Below are positions 12,440 to 23,202 of a DNA stretch of 64,000 nucleotides, piece after piece. How positions within the stretch are numbered: position 1 is the stretch's first letter; each line of letters opens with the position of its first letter. Origin of the DNA: Cryptomeria japonica (lineage: Eukaryota; Streptophyta; Pinopsida; Cupressales; Cupressaceae); contig NC_081415.1 of NCBI RefSeq assembly GCF_030272615.1, positions 627,355,240-627,419,239 on the forward strand, given 5' to 3'. A program made the translations under genes and the position numbers. A model generated the notes under the pieces. That model did no database searches and was not told where the DNA came from. It saw only the letters and a list, made by a program, of their open reading frames with translations.

Positions 12440-15276
12440 GTGTTGAGATGGCAAGATATTGATCCAGTACAAGAGCCATCGATTTGAGCGTGTTTGCCGA
12501 TACCAGAGACCTGTTGAGTACGGCCCACCGGCGAGTGACCTATCCCAACCTTTGTTTTGAATTTTCCATACAAGTTTTCATGTTTTTAGAATGATTTAGG
12601 GCAGTTTTTAAAATTTTCCGATTTTTGCATAATTGTTTTCTCGTATTTGTTTGGTAGTTTAGCACATGTATTGATTTGGTTAACGCATTTATTAGTTTAG
12701 CACTTTTATCGATTTTATTCACGCTCGTGCCATAGATTGTAGCACTTTTGTTAGGTAAGTGCATGTGTTGTATGTGTTCACACATTTGTATTGTATGTTA
12801 GCACATTTGATAGATTTGACATTTTTACCTATTGTTTTTGCGCAAATGCTTTCTGGTTTAGCGCATTTGTCTGATTTAGTGCCTGTGTCTAATAAGCTAG
12901 CTCACAAATGTTTTGGAAGACTGCACATCTATTGAAAGTTGAACTTTTTTTATTTTCTCAATGTTGAAGTTCAATGAGATAAATTTGATTAGACATTTGA
13001 TATGTGAATTTGACTGACTGATAGACAATTGATGATGATTGATCAATGATTTGAGTGATTGGTAGATTTGTTTGCTGATTGATGAGTTGATAAGAGCTCG
13101 AAGAGACCGATTTAGTCTCTGATAAAGAGTGTGATGTGTTGATCATTTGATTAATATGCTAATTTTCTTGATAGAAAAGATTTGATTGAATTTTGATTTG
13201 ATAGGATAGATGATTGATAGACAACTTGTCTGATTAAACAGGAGAAACTAGATGCTCTCCAATGTCGGGAAAAATTCTCGGCTATGCGCCATTTAGTCCC
13301 AAAGTTGACTCATGGCGAGATTAGACATATTGATGCATGTGGATTACCTCACCTCTTATACATATCAAATATTACACATAATAAGGGTTTGTTGACTGCA
13401 TTAGCTAAGAGATCGCATAGCGACGCACAACATATTTCACCTACCCACTGGTAAGATTAGTGTGACGCTCGAGGATGTCTATAGGATCCTCCACATCCCT
13501 ATGATTGCCGAGCTCGTCCAATATGATTACTAGGATCTTGGTGGGACTGAGGCGTGTAGAGTAGTATTTAGAGATGAGAGCATTGATGGTGGTGAGATTC
13601 GATGGGAGGACATGATTATGCACTATGATACTCTCCTAGTGATACTCATTGGCTTGATTGGTAGATTTATCTATCCTGATAGGAGATCTCAAGGGTTTGT
13701 CATTGGATGGAGAGGGATTTTGTAGAGCATAATGCAACATCATACTCGGTATGCATGGGGTGTTTGTATGCTTTCACATCTGTATCATGATTTACATCAG
13801 CTTGTGTATGATGGCAGAGCGAGTCTGTCGTCTGGAGGCACACTTCTTCAGGTCTGGTGCTATGAGCACATTATTGTTACTCTAACAATACATGACAAAG
13901 TTCGTGGTGATGGTCAACCATTTATATATTTGTATAGAGGTATTATTACTCAGCCTAAGATGGGTAAGCTCGATTTTTGGAGATGGGTACTGGATTCCAT
14001 GGATACTGTGATTTGGAGGCCTTATATTCATTGTGAGCCTTGGTTAGAGGACACTTGTATTTGACCATTGATTTTGCAAAGTAGATATCTGATCGGTCGC
14101 ACTTCTTTTATCATTGAGAGGCAATTATTTGGTCGCATTTTGAAATGGTTTGGTATTATTCAGCACATGCCTTTTGGTGTTGCTATGTATGCACGGTGAT
14201 ACAAGGACATATGAGATTGGGGTCCTTCATTGTCTTTTGATATAACATATGCAAAGTTTTTGGTTGTTCCCATTGTTTCTTACTATTTGAAACCACACAT
14301 TTTGGATGTCAGGATCACAACATATTATGCACAGTACCTTCTTGCACACCCTTTTCCTCATATCACTGATCCTATAGACCCTACTCCCATCTCAAGAGAT
14401 GAGGAGTCAGATTCAGATGATCTTGTTGTTAGGCGACGGAGATGAAGGCGAGAGATCAAAGCTTCTCGAGAGGCCAGAGGATATGAGGGGGATGATGGCG
14501 GAGATGGTCGAGGAGGTAGATGAGGATAGAGAGGAGGTTGGGTTAGAGTCTGAGGAGGACCTTTTGGACAAGTTGGCAGGATAGGTAGGGTTGGGAGGCC
14601 ACTTCCTATGGCAGGGAGAGATGCAAGACAGATTGGGAGGGAGGCAACAAGGGGATTACCTTCTCATGGATTAGGAATAGGTGGAGGATTGGACATAGGT
14701 CAAGGGAGGGGGATTGATTTTGGACAAATACATCTAGATCCGAGGGTGCTAGCAGCACAAGGTGGCTAGGATGAGGGGGAGGAGGACTCAGAGGATCATA
14801 TGCCCCTCATTCATCATCAGATTATGAGATCTACTCAGGTATAGACTCCAGCGGGTGGAGAGGGAGGTGGAGATGAGGCCATGCAGGATATACCCCAGCA
14901 AGATGTGCCACAATAGGAGAGCATATATGACCTTAGAGCACAAATTGATCAGCTCAGGGAATAGGTATAGGTGCTCACTGTTGAGAGGGATAGAGCTGTG
15001 AGGAGATACCAAGATACACAAGTGACACTCGATCACATAGAGGAGGTTGGATCTAACACTCTCTTAGCGGACAATATTAGGGCATTATTTTGGGCTGAGA
15101 AGGAGACAACGCATTGGCGACGATTATATGAGGATTTGGTTTCAGAGAGCCAGAGAGCAAGGAGCTATGCGATTACTCCTGTAGCCGACATGATGGATAC
15201 CAGTAGTGGTGGAGTTATGGGGCCTCCTCAGAGGGATCAAGGAGCAGGTCCATCTGGAGTATCTTCTTGTCCATAG
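12440..15276 (+). pseudogene. Antisense plant mobile domain (PMD) gene of element D, broken
   Basis: This encodes a PMD protein (the domain of MAIN/MAIL proteins, also found in plant transposons) on the strand opposite to pol of D. Exon 1 ends at 12530 (HRFERVCRYQRP, aligning with HRFDRVRRFQRP in B). The intron runs 12531-13241, its donor mutated from GT to GC; the acceptor is AACAG/GAG. Exon 2 has LLTALAKRSH, VTLEDVYRILHIP, IGRFIYPDRRSQGF, HHTRYAWGVCMLSHLYHD, LLQVWCYEHI, VIWRPYIHCEPW and SRYLIGRTSF, then an acidic/basic tail and a region ending SSGGVMGPPQRDQGAGPSG before the stop at 15276. Stops and frameshifts occur throughout. Nuclear function is inferred only from MAIN family members. Confidence 0.8.
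12655..12930 (+). repeat. Degenerate TTAGCGCATTTGT motif array in PMD intron of D
   Basis: Within the intron of the PMD gene, copies of TTAGC(A/G)CATTTGT or close variants occur about every 25-35 bp: for example TTAGCACATGTAT, TTAACGCATTTAT, TTAGCACTTTTAT, TTAGCACATTTGA and TTAGCGCATTTGT. The spacers are T-rich and the copies are not exact tandems. Confidence 0.65.
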
Positions 15277-16615
15277 CCACAAAGACAGACATATTTAGGC
15301 GGGAGTGGCACAAGATATCCTTGAGACGATTTTATATCATGAGACATTATATGTTATTGATTATTTCTTTGATATCATTGTATACTTGGACTTTTATTGT
15401 TTTATGATGATATGCAAACATGGACTCTATATGATGCTTTGATTCATGATTATGCATGCTACTTATGATGATGATGACCTATTGTGACATATATGTAGTG
15501 ATTATATGGATGATGCTATGATGATCTTTCCTTTCCTTTCCTTTATGTTTTATGATGATCTATATGCCTTGATGATGATAATCTATATGATGATGATGAT
15601 GTGAAATTATTTATATGATTTATATGATGAGGATGTTTCTATGATTCTTTACTTAAATTATTAAATGCAATGATCTATATATAAAAAAATTCTTATAATG
15701 GTGTATGCAAATGGATGTTTATTTCTTATTCCTTGATGTATATGCATATAATGATGAAATAATACTGATGAAATGCATTTGATTTTGATTTTTTGAATGC
15801 AATATGATGGTTATGGATGTAAATATAAATGCCTATGATGATTAGATTGATGAAATATGAATAATGATGATATGGTTAATGAATCTAAATGCATAAATGC
15901 AATTAAATGAACTTAATGAATAAATGATTCTAGATGCAAAGATGATAATGATAAATAAATAAATACAACTAATAATGATATGATTAATGCAAATGACACT
16001 AATTCAATCCTAATGCAATTAATAAATGATGAATGATAAAATTCCATGATGATTATAATAACATGCAAACCTAAATGATTTAAAAGATGAAATGAACATG
16101 AATGATTAAATGCAATCTAACATGATCAATGCAAATTGTTTTTGTTTGTCCAAATATACTCAATCTTTATTTTGATCATTGATCTCGAATGAAACGAGAT
16201 GAAATGCTTATAATGTAACTCACAATGAATTCTTATAATGCAGATGATAACGAATTAATCTAAAATGATCTAACTTAAATGATAGACCATTCCTCACATG
16301 CTTTCTTGTAACAGTGCTTGATTTCATCATTGAGCTTTTAAATGTTGTAAGAAAATACAAGCAACTTGATATTATGATTCAAGATGACCTGAGTGCTTCT
16401 TACATGGATTTTGATATAGCAAGTTAATACAAGCAACTTGATATAATGAATCAAGCTAACCTGAGTATTTCTTGCAGAACAAACAAGGATTATCCCTTTT
16501 CATGCATGAATCAGAATGCCCTCCTTGATCTTTTGCCGATCATATCCTTAGACGAGTACATTTTTTTACTAAGAGATAAACCGCAAACAACAAACAAAGA
16601 AAATAATCATGCCCC
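15277..16615. other. ATG/TGCAAT-rich spacer of element D, left half
   Basis: Non-coding, very AT-rich spacer with many ATGATG and AAATGCAATC words, between the PMD gene and the B insertion. Similar spacers follow the PMD genes of B (28360-28800, minus sense) and C (59427-60330). The last five bases, GCCCC (16611-16615), are the left target duplication of element B. Confidence 0.6.
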
Positions 16616-17370
16616 TGTAGACACCCAAAATTGTCCAGTCTAATTAATTATCTAAGCTTAATTCTTCTATTAATTAAATAAATCTTTATTTATTTAATTA
16701 ATTCATTTATCCTCTTCTAGCCTTATTTCTCATTTAAATAAATACATTTATTTATTTAAATTATCCTTTTCCTAAATTAAATAAATATCTTATTTATTTA
16801 ATTATCCCACTTCTTCTATTAATTAAATGAATCTTTATTTATTTAATTAATTCATTAGCTTTTTCTACCCATGACACATGTCATTCATCTCTTAATTCAT
16901 ACACTACCTACCCCTTTCATTATTTTATTATTTCTTTTACCTACCCTCTAATCATAGCCGACCTCCTTTTACACCTCTCAATCTTATCCCTCCATTTCAT
17001 ATAGTGTCTTCTATATAAGGAGATGCTTCCTTCATTATCAAACCCTAATGATACATTCTAAGGAATCTTATACACTGGACTACACTATGATCCTACTTGC
17101 AACCACATTCTGTTCTTTGTTGAGCTCTTGTGCATATAAAATCTGAGAGCAAATATATCAAGCAAGATCAATGGAGATAGGAAGAATGGAGATTCAAACC
17201 CTATTGGATATGTGATGGTATAATCTTTGTGATTTCATTTGATTTGCATTGTCTTAGGTAATCTTCATATGTTATGGTGGATCTTTGTTGTTGTTAGGCT
17301 AGGGTTTTGTGGTTGAATTCATTTAGCCTTTCAATATCATTATTATTGTTATCCATTTTCACCATATACA
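16616..17370 (+). repeat. 5' LTR of element B
   Basis: 755 bp, from TGTAGACACCCAAAATTGTC to CACCATATACA. By eye it differs from the 3' LTR by about six substitutions, nearly all transitions, and two short indels (near 16780 and 17050), so the insertion is fairly recent. U3 holds a ladder of AT dyads such as ATTAATTAAATAAA paired with TTTATTTAATTAAT. The TATA box is at 17012. Confidence 0.96.
17012..17018 (+). promoter_or_regulatory. TATA box of 5' LTR B
   Basis: CTATATAAGGAGATGC lies two thirds of the way into the LTR, in a context shared with LTR A. Transcription of the genomic RNA would start a short distance downstream. Confidence 0.7.
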
Positions 17371-17373
17371 TTT

Positions 17374-17391
17374 TGGCACACTCGGTGGGAC
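17374..17391 (+). other. Primer binding site of element B
   Basis: TGGCACACTCGGTGGGAC starts three bases after the LTR. It matches the site of element A (TGGCACGCCTGGTGGGAC) except at three positions. The tRNA was not identified. Confidence 0.75.
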
Positions 17392-17459
17392 TCTTGTCCC
17401 TTTTGCATTTAACATCCTTGTTGCAGATTTTGTATTTTGAAGTTGCAGATCTGACGTTT

Positions 17460-17745
17460 TCGGCAGCATTTTGATATTTCCGCGTCTGCGTACTTTTGGA
17501 TCGCGTTTTTGATTTTCTGACGCGTTTGTGACATCTGGAGTCACGTCTGTGTTATTGGCAATATTTTATTTTGCAGGTTCCAGGAAAGCGCGTTTGTGTT
17601 ATAAAGTCGCGTCTGCGCTGTTTTTATCCGCGTCTGTGTCTAGAAGACGTGTCTGCATTCTGTAGTCGCGTCTGTGTCTCACAGAACCATCTCTGTGTCA
17701 CCTAGTCACGTCTGTGTTGAGGGTAATCGCGTTTGTGTTCACCAG
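17460..17745 (+). repeat. CGCGTCTGTG motif array, leader copy 1
   Basis: Roughly a dozen degenerate copies of (C)GCGTCTGTGTT occur 20-35 bp apart, for example CCGCGTCTGCG, TCACGTCTGTGTT, TCGCGTCTGCGC, CCGCGTCTGTGTC and TCGCGTTTGTGTT. Spacers are unrelated to each other, so this is an interspersed motif, not a simple tandem repeat. Confidence 0.8.
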
Positions 17746-18959
17746 TTTCAAATTTTGGGTTTTTATTGATTCAGTTTTCGGATTTTGCATTTAGGGTTTC
17801 AGATCTGGTTTATTTTGAGCTAACATTTTCAAATCTAGCTAACAAAATTGGTGCAGCTTGCCTTGAAAGCTAAATCGTTTGGTTGAAGGCCCCTATTTTC
17901 ACAAAGTCTTTTGGGTTTAAAATTTACCTAACTTGTGTGCTTGCAGGAAGGGGTGATCATTTGAAACAATCCAAACCACTAACAACTCTTTGTTGCAGGC
18001 CCTTGGCAAGGGTTTTTAGATTTTTATTGTGTGCCTTGTTTTCATAGACTAGCAAACACTTCAATTGGTGCACTAAAATTGAATCATTGTCTTTTGTGTC
18101 TTGAGCAATAGGCTCTTTTTGTTTAATCTTTAGAGGGTCTGTCTTCCCATGTGGTCATTAGGACTACTAGTGAGAAGAGAACGACCCAAGTGGTAGCGAG
18201 GAAAACCCACCTCTTCCGAACCACTATAAACAAATGTATTCATGGTGAAAACTATGGATAACGTGTGCTGATTAGTTCATACCGACACTATGTCTCCCCA
18301 TAAACCCGTTTGATCAAATTTATTTGATCATTTTTAGGGTGTAACCCCTACCGGCTGGGAGCCTTATATATTTACAGAGCTGAAAGTGCCGCATGTATGG
18401 CCACACGAGCGGATGCCCTTACTAGCACCTTTTTGTTTTAGAAGCCCAAATCCTTCTAGTTGTTGGGGCAGGAGGTCGGACCTCTGGTAGCGGCCCACAC
18501 ACATATCGTTCTTAGTAGAGATACAAAGTTCTCCACGGGGAGTTTTCGTGGGGACTGATGCTTGGCTAACCTGAGAAGTGAGTGCCGAGGGTGGAGCCAG
18601 TGAGGTCAAGCATCTAAGTATCCGCTCTGAATAGCATAGCCTTGGGGGTAAAACCCCATGTGGGATCAACAACTATTGTCTTGGCCAGCCATAAGAATTG
18701 TGCTTGACTTATTTTAAACATTCAAAACATTCAAGACCAAACAGCAAAACATTGTGTCTTTTGTGTCTTCAAGTGTATGCAAAACATTTTTACATCAAAC
18801 AACACATTTTTCTTGGAGTCATTTTTCAGTCTAAACACTTGCAAACATTGAGTCCTCATCAACACTGTGTCCTCTTGTCATGAAAAAAATAGTCAAATAG
18901 TCAGATTTGGTCACAACAAAACGACTTCACAGATTGGAAAAAATTGCACAAATTTTACA

Positions 18960-19150
18960 GAAACGCGTCTGTGTCAGACATAATAGCGTCTGTGTTGTAT
19001 AACAGCTTCTGTGAAGGGAAAAATTGTGTCTGTGTTCCAATAGTCAACATTACACTTTGCAAAAAAATCTCAGAAACACGTTTGTGTTAAACAGCGTCAC
19101 GTCTGTGTCGGGAAACAACGTCTGTGAAGTATACAGGCGCGTCTGTGTTC
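18960..19150 (+). repeat. CGCGTCTGTG motif array, leader copy 2
   Basis: About eight further copies: ACGCGTCTGTGTC, TAGCGTCTGTGTT, CAGCTTCTGTGAA, TTGTGTCTGTGTT, CACGTTTGTGTTA, TCACGTCTGTGTC, CAACGTCTGTGAA and GCGCGTCTGTGTT. It lies about 500 bp before the gag start. Confidence 0.8.
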
Positions 19151-19639
19151 AGAATTGAAAAATTGTTACAGTCCAGCAAATAAACACAGTCAGTTTCGGG
19201 ATTCTTGAGCTTCCTAGGTCATTTCTCCAGGGTTCATCTAGCATTCAACCTGTCTTTGGGTCTCACAAAATCCATCATTGCTTCACATCTCACTTTACAT
19301 TCACAGTTGTCTAAACTTGAGTCAAAAGGTCACTTGTTTGTCCTCACTATACTTTGTCAACACACTACATACAACAACACTTTGCTAAGTGGTCCCTCAT
19401 TGAGGTTTCTTACCTTTGGGTCTCATTTGGTCTTACTTAGAGTCAAGGTCAACTTACCTCATCAAGAGAAACTATCCTCTCTTTGGAAGTCACACCTACT
19501 CTACTACATACATACTTGGTCTTACACTTTGGACATTGCAAGTACACTTCAGATTCATTTACATTCCATCCAACTCTTGGTCTTCCATACTCTTTCCATT
19601 TTTCATCTAGTCTCTCACATCTTGGTCAATACCTAGTTC

Positions 19640-21900
19640 ATGGTTGAAACCCGTCTTCAAAAATCTAGGAGAGAAACTAAAGAGGCTCAAGAGTCCGCAA
19701 AGATGAGTTCTTATGAGTATGACAATGATATCTTTTTCAATTCTGATCATACTACATTACCTAACATGGATGCCTATAGAAACATTCCAAATGTTGAGAA
19801 CATGGACACTATAAACAACAATGCTACACATAATGACAATATGGACAACTTTTTAGTACATTTAGTAGATGTGGAAGAATCCATTATGAATCCCCATTTC
19901 AATCGATTGGTTGAGGAAATAACAAATGATGACACAAAGTGGAGCCAAGATACCTCATGATTTTGACATGTCTCAAATAATGGAAAATCGACCTTTGCAA
20001 CAACCTCACTCCAACATGGATCAAAGGAGACCTAATAGTGGAGGCAATAGAGGACCACATATGGTACCTGAATCACCATCAGCTTTGCTTCAAAAACCAG
20101 AGGTCCCACATACACACGGTCAAACATATGATACTTACCTTCGCAGACCATTATGGAAATCTTATGGAGAGAAATATGCTCAATCACATATCAATGCTAA
20201 GGATCAACCACCAAAGCAATTGGATATTCAAAGGCATGCTCAAAATTTGGACACAAGGAAAGCCCGCGTCAAATTTGGGGGCAACACATTAGAACATGAC
20301 ATGCCTGTAGAGTATGGTATATATGGACAAAATAGATATGGTGTTCCTCAACATGAATCTATACCAAGTGGTCCATATACGCAGCATCATTACAGACCTC
20401 CTCCATATGAACATGTGTATAATCAATATCATCCATATATGCAACATGCTCCCCCTCCAATGGGTACCTCAAACATAGGATATGGTCCAAGAAGTCGATC
20501 TCCACCTAAGAGCAATTTGGAGCAACAAATCAGGGACTTACAAAAGAAAATGGAGGACAAAAAAATACACCAAAGCCAACATACACAATGAGAGACATAT
20601 GTCCCTATCCATTTGACAAAAGCATTCCAATGCCTCCTTTTCCTACACACTTTGTGACGCCTAAATTTGATAAGTATAGAGGAAAAGGGGATCCTAAAGC
20701 ACACATAAGACAGTTTTTCACAGCTTGCATTGAGATAGCAACAGAAGAGACATATTTGATGAGATTATTCCCACAAAGCTTAGGTGATCAAGCTATGGAA
20801 TGGTTCTCCTAACTACCACCTGGAATTAAGTCATGGGGTGACTTAGCAGAGGCATTTATCCAACATTTCTCCTACAACATAGAGATAGACATATCAGTCA
20901 CTATTTTGTGCAACACCAAGCAAAAAGAGGGAGAGTCTTTTGCATCATTTTTACAAAGATGGAGAAATCTAGCCAACAGATGCTCTTGTGAAATTCCACA
21001 AAAACAAATGGTAGAGATGTTCACACAAAATGTTAACAAAGACATTGGCTATGATCTAAGAAAAGCTTGTTTGTCCACCTTTAAGGACGTCATTGAAAAA
21101 GGCTTAGCAACATAGAAGGTCCTAATTGAACAAGGAGTCATTAAGATATTCAAAGATGACTTTAAAGGAAAAGACAAGCCAAGATTTTGGAATAAAAACA
21201 AGAACACAATCAATGATGGTGTTGTTGATGCCAACATAGTGCGACCCAAATTCATTTTTTCTGGATCAAGTTCTACAAACAATCAAGTGAATACTCAAAC
21301 AACTTCCAGATCATGAAGGAAGTACACTCCATTGGGAGAACCACTTGAGTCAGTTTTCAAAAAGCTAGTGGCAAACAAGGTAATCACCATTCCAGATTTT
21401 CCTCCATATGAACCAAAGGTTAAACCAAATTGGTGGAATGATGATGAGTATTGTGAATTTCATAAGAGCAAGGGTCATAAGATGGGAAATTGTCATCGAC
21501 TAAAGAACATCATACAAGATCTCATTGATAGAGGTGACATTGAGATTGAGGGACATTCGTCTAATCAAGAACATGAGATGTTTAAGGAACCATTCCCAAA
21601 ACATGACAAGGGAAAAGCTAAAGCCACAGAGGATCAAACCAACTATACCAGAGCATCTTACAACTATGATTCAACCATCAATCACATCTCAATGGACAAT
21701 TATGTCTCTACCATTATCATCAAGGACAAAGCGTCTGAGAATTCTACTCGGAGACCCAAGATTGTCTTAAAAGGTGTTGGATCTTCTTCTGAACCTACCT
21801 CTAAATGTCATGTTACAACCCATCGAGGTAAAATCACTTTGCAAGGTGCTCCAACTAAAAACACCACTTCTTCATCAACCAAACCTGAGTATGACCTTGT
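19640..21900 (+). pseudogene. gag: gag of element B, broken
   Basis: This is the structural Gag protein. The start ATG at 19640 (MVETRLQKSRRETKEAQ) matches element A. A 26 bp deletion near 19930 relative to A shifts the frame; an A7 run near 20565 shifts it back. Core Retrotrans_gag follows (FDKYRGKGDPKAHIRQFF, FLQRWRNLANR) with in-frame stops near 20810 (TAA), 21113 (TAG) and 21316 (TGA). A compact zinc-knuckle-like motif of the form CEFHKSKGHKMGNC lies at about 21449-21499. The downstream part is a variable linker leading into protease in the same frame. Confidence 0.92.
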
Positions 21901-22049
21901 AGAACAACTAGGGAAGACACCCGCGCTCATCTCCATCCTTGAGCTATTATGCATATCTCCCGCACATAAAGCCATTCTTGACAAAATCTTGAGAGATGCT
22001 GCCATTCCTACTGATCTGAACGTGGACCAGTTTCAAGCCATGGTGGGAT

Positions 22050-22623
22050 ACCTTTCCATTCCACACTCCCTTACATTCATAGAAGCCGATGACGCCTTTG
22101 TAAGTCAGCCACATAATGCACCATTACATATTGAAGCCTTCATACATAAACATCGAATAAAAAGAGTCGTGATAGATGAAGGAGCAGGTCTAAACATTTG
22201 TACATTAAGCACTATTACACAATTGGGATATTCTGATAAAGCTATGAATTCTACAAATCAAATCACCATTAAAGCATATTTGACGAAGAGCGTTCATCCA
22301 AGGGCACAGTCACCTTACCTCTCAGAGTTGGGCCAGTTACAAAGGATGTGGTTTGTCAAGTCCTGGATTTAAATCTCACTTATAACATATTGCTAGGATG
22401 TCCTTGGATTCATGAAATGAGGGTAGTCCCATCCACATATCACCAATGCATTAAGTTTCCTCATAATGGCATGGAAGTAACAGTTAACGATGATCCTAAT
22501 CCATTCATATATTGCAATAACCTAAAATCAAAGATTGAAACCATGATTCCCAGTAATCGTGAGGTTGTTCCTTCATCGACATACATTGATCCTGAGTCAT
22601 TAAAACCTTTGACATCAAAATAA
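22050..22623 (+). pseudogene. pol: Retropepsin-like protease of element B, frameshifted
   Basis: An aspartic protease would cut the polyprotein. The active-site region reads VVIDEGAGLNICT at about 22167-22205, where most families have D-(S/T/N)-G-(S/A); the aspartate and glycine remain. A frameshift near 22300 separates it from the C-terminal half, which resumes as VLDLNLTYNILLGCPWIHEM, the usual LGRPWIH strand of plant retropepsins. A TAA ends this segment at 22623, but the frame stays the same from here to the integrase. Confidence 0.85.
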
Positions 22624-22683
22624 GGTGAGCTTAAAGGAAAGTTTTAGGACAAAGGCATGGGGGAATATACTTTAAATTAGACC

Positions 22684-23202
22684 ATGTACTTACGACAAGT
22701 CATGAGTTCCCCAAAAGAATATGGAAGACCACATCCTAACAAGCAAATCTCCATCATGATGCTCAAATGGGACCCTACTACCTTTCAAAGATGGGGTGAA
22801 CTAGAAGAGGAAGATTTATACCAAATGCTTTTTAGAGACAATGAAGAGGAAACACAAGACCACATCAATCTACCATGTGAGAAATATGGCAAAGGCTTCA
22901 AAATTCTACAAAAATTCGGGTATGATGGAAAAAGCCCTCTGGGGTTACGAAAGGAAGGCATCATTGAACCTTTACAACCTAAATTGACTTTCAAGAAGGA
23001 ATGCTCGAAAGGACTTGGTTTCTTAACTTCCAAGGTCCACACCCAAAGGATAGAAGAAGCCTTACAAATCAAAGCCACCAAAATGCAACAAGAGGATTGC
23101 TATTCCACAGATTCTAATGAATGGGAATGGGGTTCAGACAAGTCTTCCAGTGACTACGAGCTCACCGAGATATTCAGAGAGCCAGATAAACCCACAGAAT
23201 AA
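22684..23202 (+). pseudogene. pol: G-patch-like domain between protease and RT, element B
   Basis: At about 22889-23032 the pol frame reads KILQKFGYDGKSPLGLRK, then EGIIEPL, and ends KGLGF. This fits a G-patch: a glycine-rich RNA-binding or helicase-activating motif with a hydrophobic start, GxGLG-like core and a final GLG. G-patches next to protease are known in betaretroviruses and in some plant gypsy elements. Element G has a similar domain in the same place. The segment ends in an in-frame TAA at 23200. Confidence 0.7.

Larger units (their letters stand above)
17392..19639 (+). other. 5' leader of element B
   Basis: About 2.2 kb of leader before the gag ATG. The middle and end (about 17880-19639) are colinear with the leader of element A and include a pyrimidine-rich CTTGTGTGCTTGCAGGAAGG that resembles a splice acceptor. 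Two stretches (17460-17745 and 18960-19150) are arrays of a CGCGTCTGTG motif that A lacks. The open frame at 19205-19636 is not conserved as protein in A, so I treat the whole leader as untranslated. Confidence 0.65.

Noticed and set aside
15531..15546. TTTCC short tandem near 15531
   Set aside because: Ordinary microsatellite slippage, too short to matter.
19205..19636. 143-codon ORF directly before gag of B
   Set aside because: The matching region of A is not open in the same frame, and the DNA matches equally well outside any frame; treated as leader.
20429..20704. ORFs antisense to gag and pol
   Set aside because: Shadows of the real gag-pol frame; no independent conservation seen.
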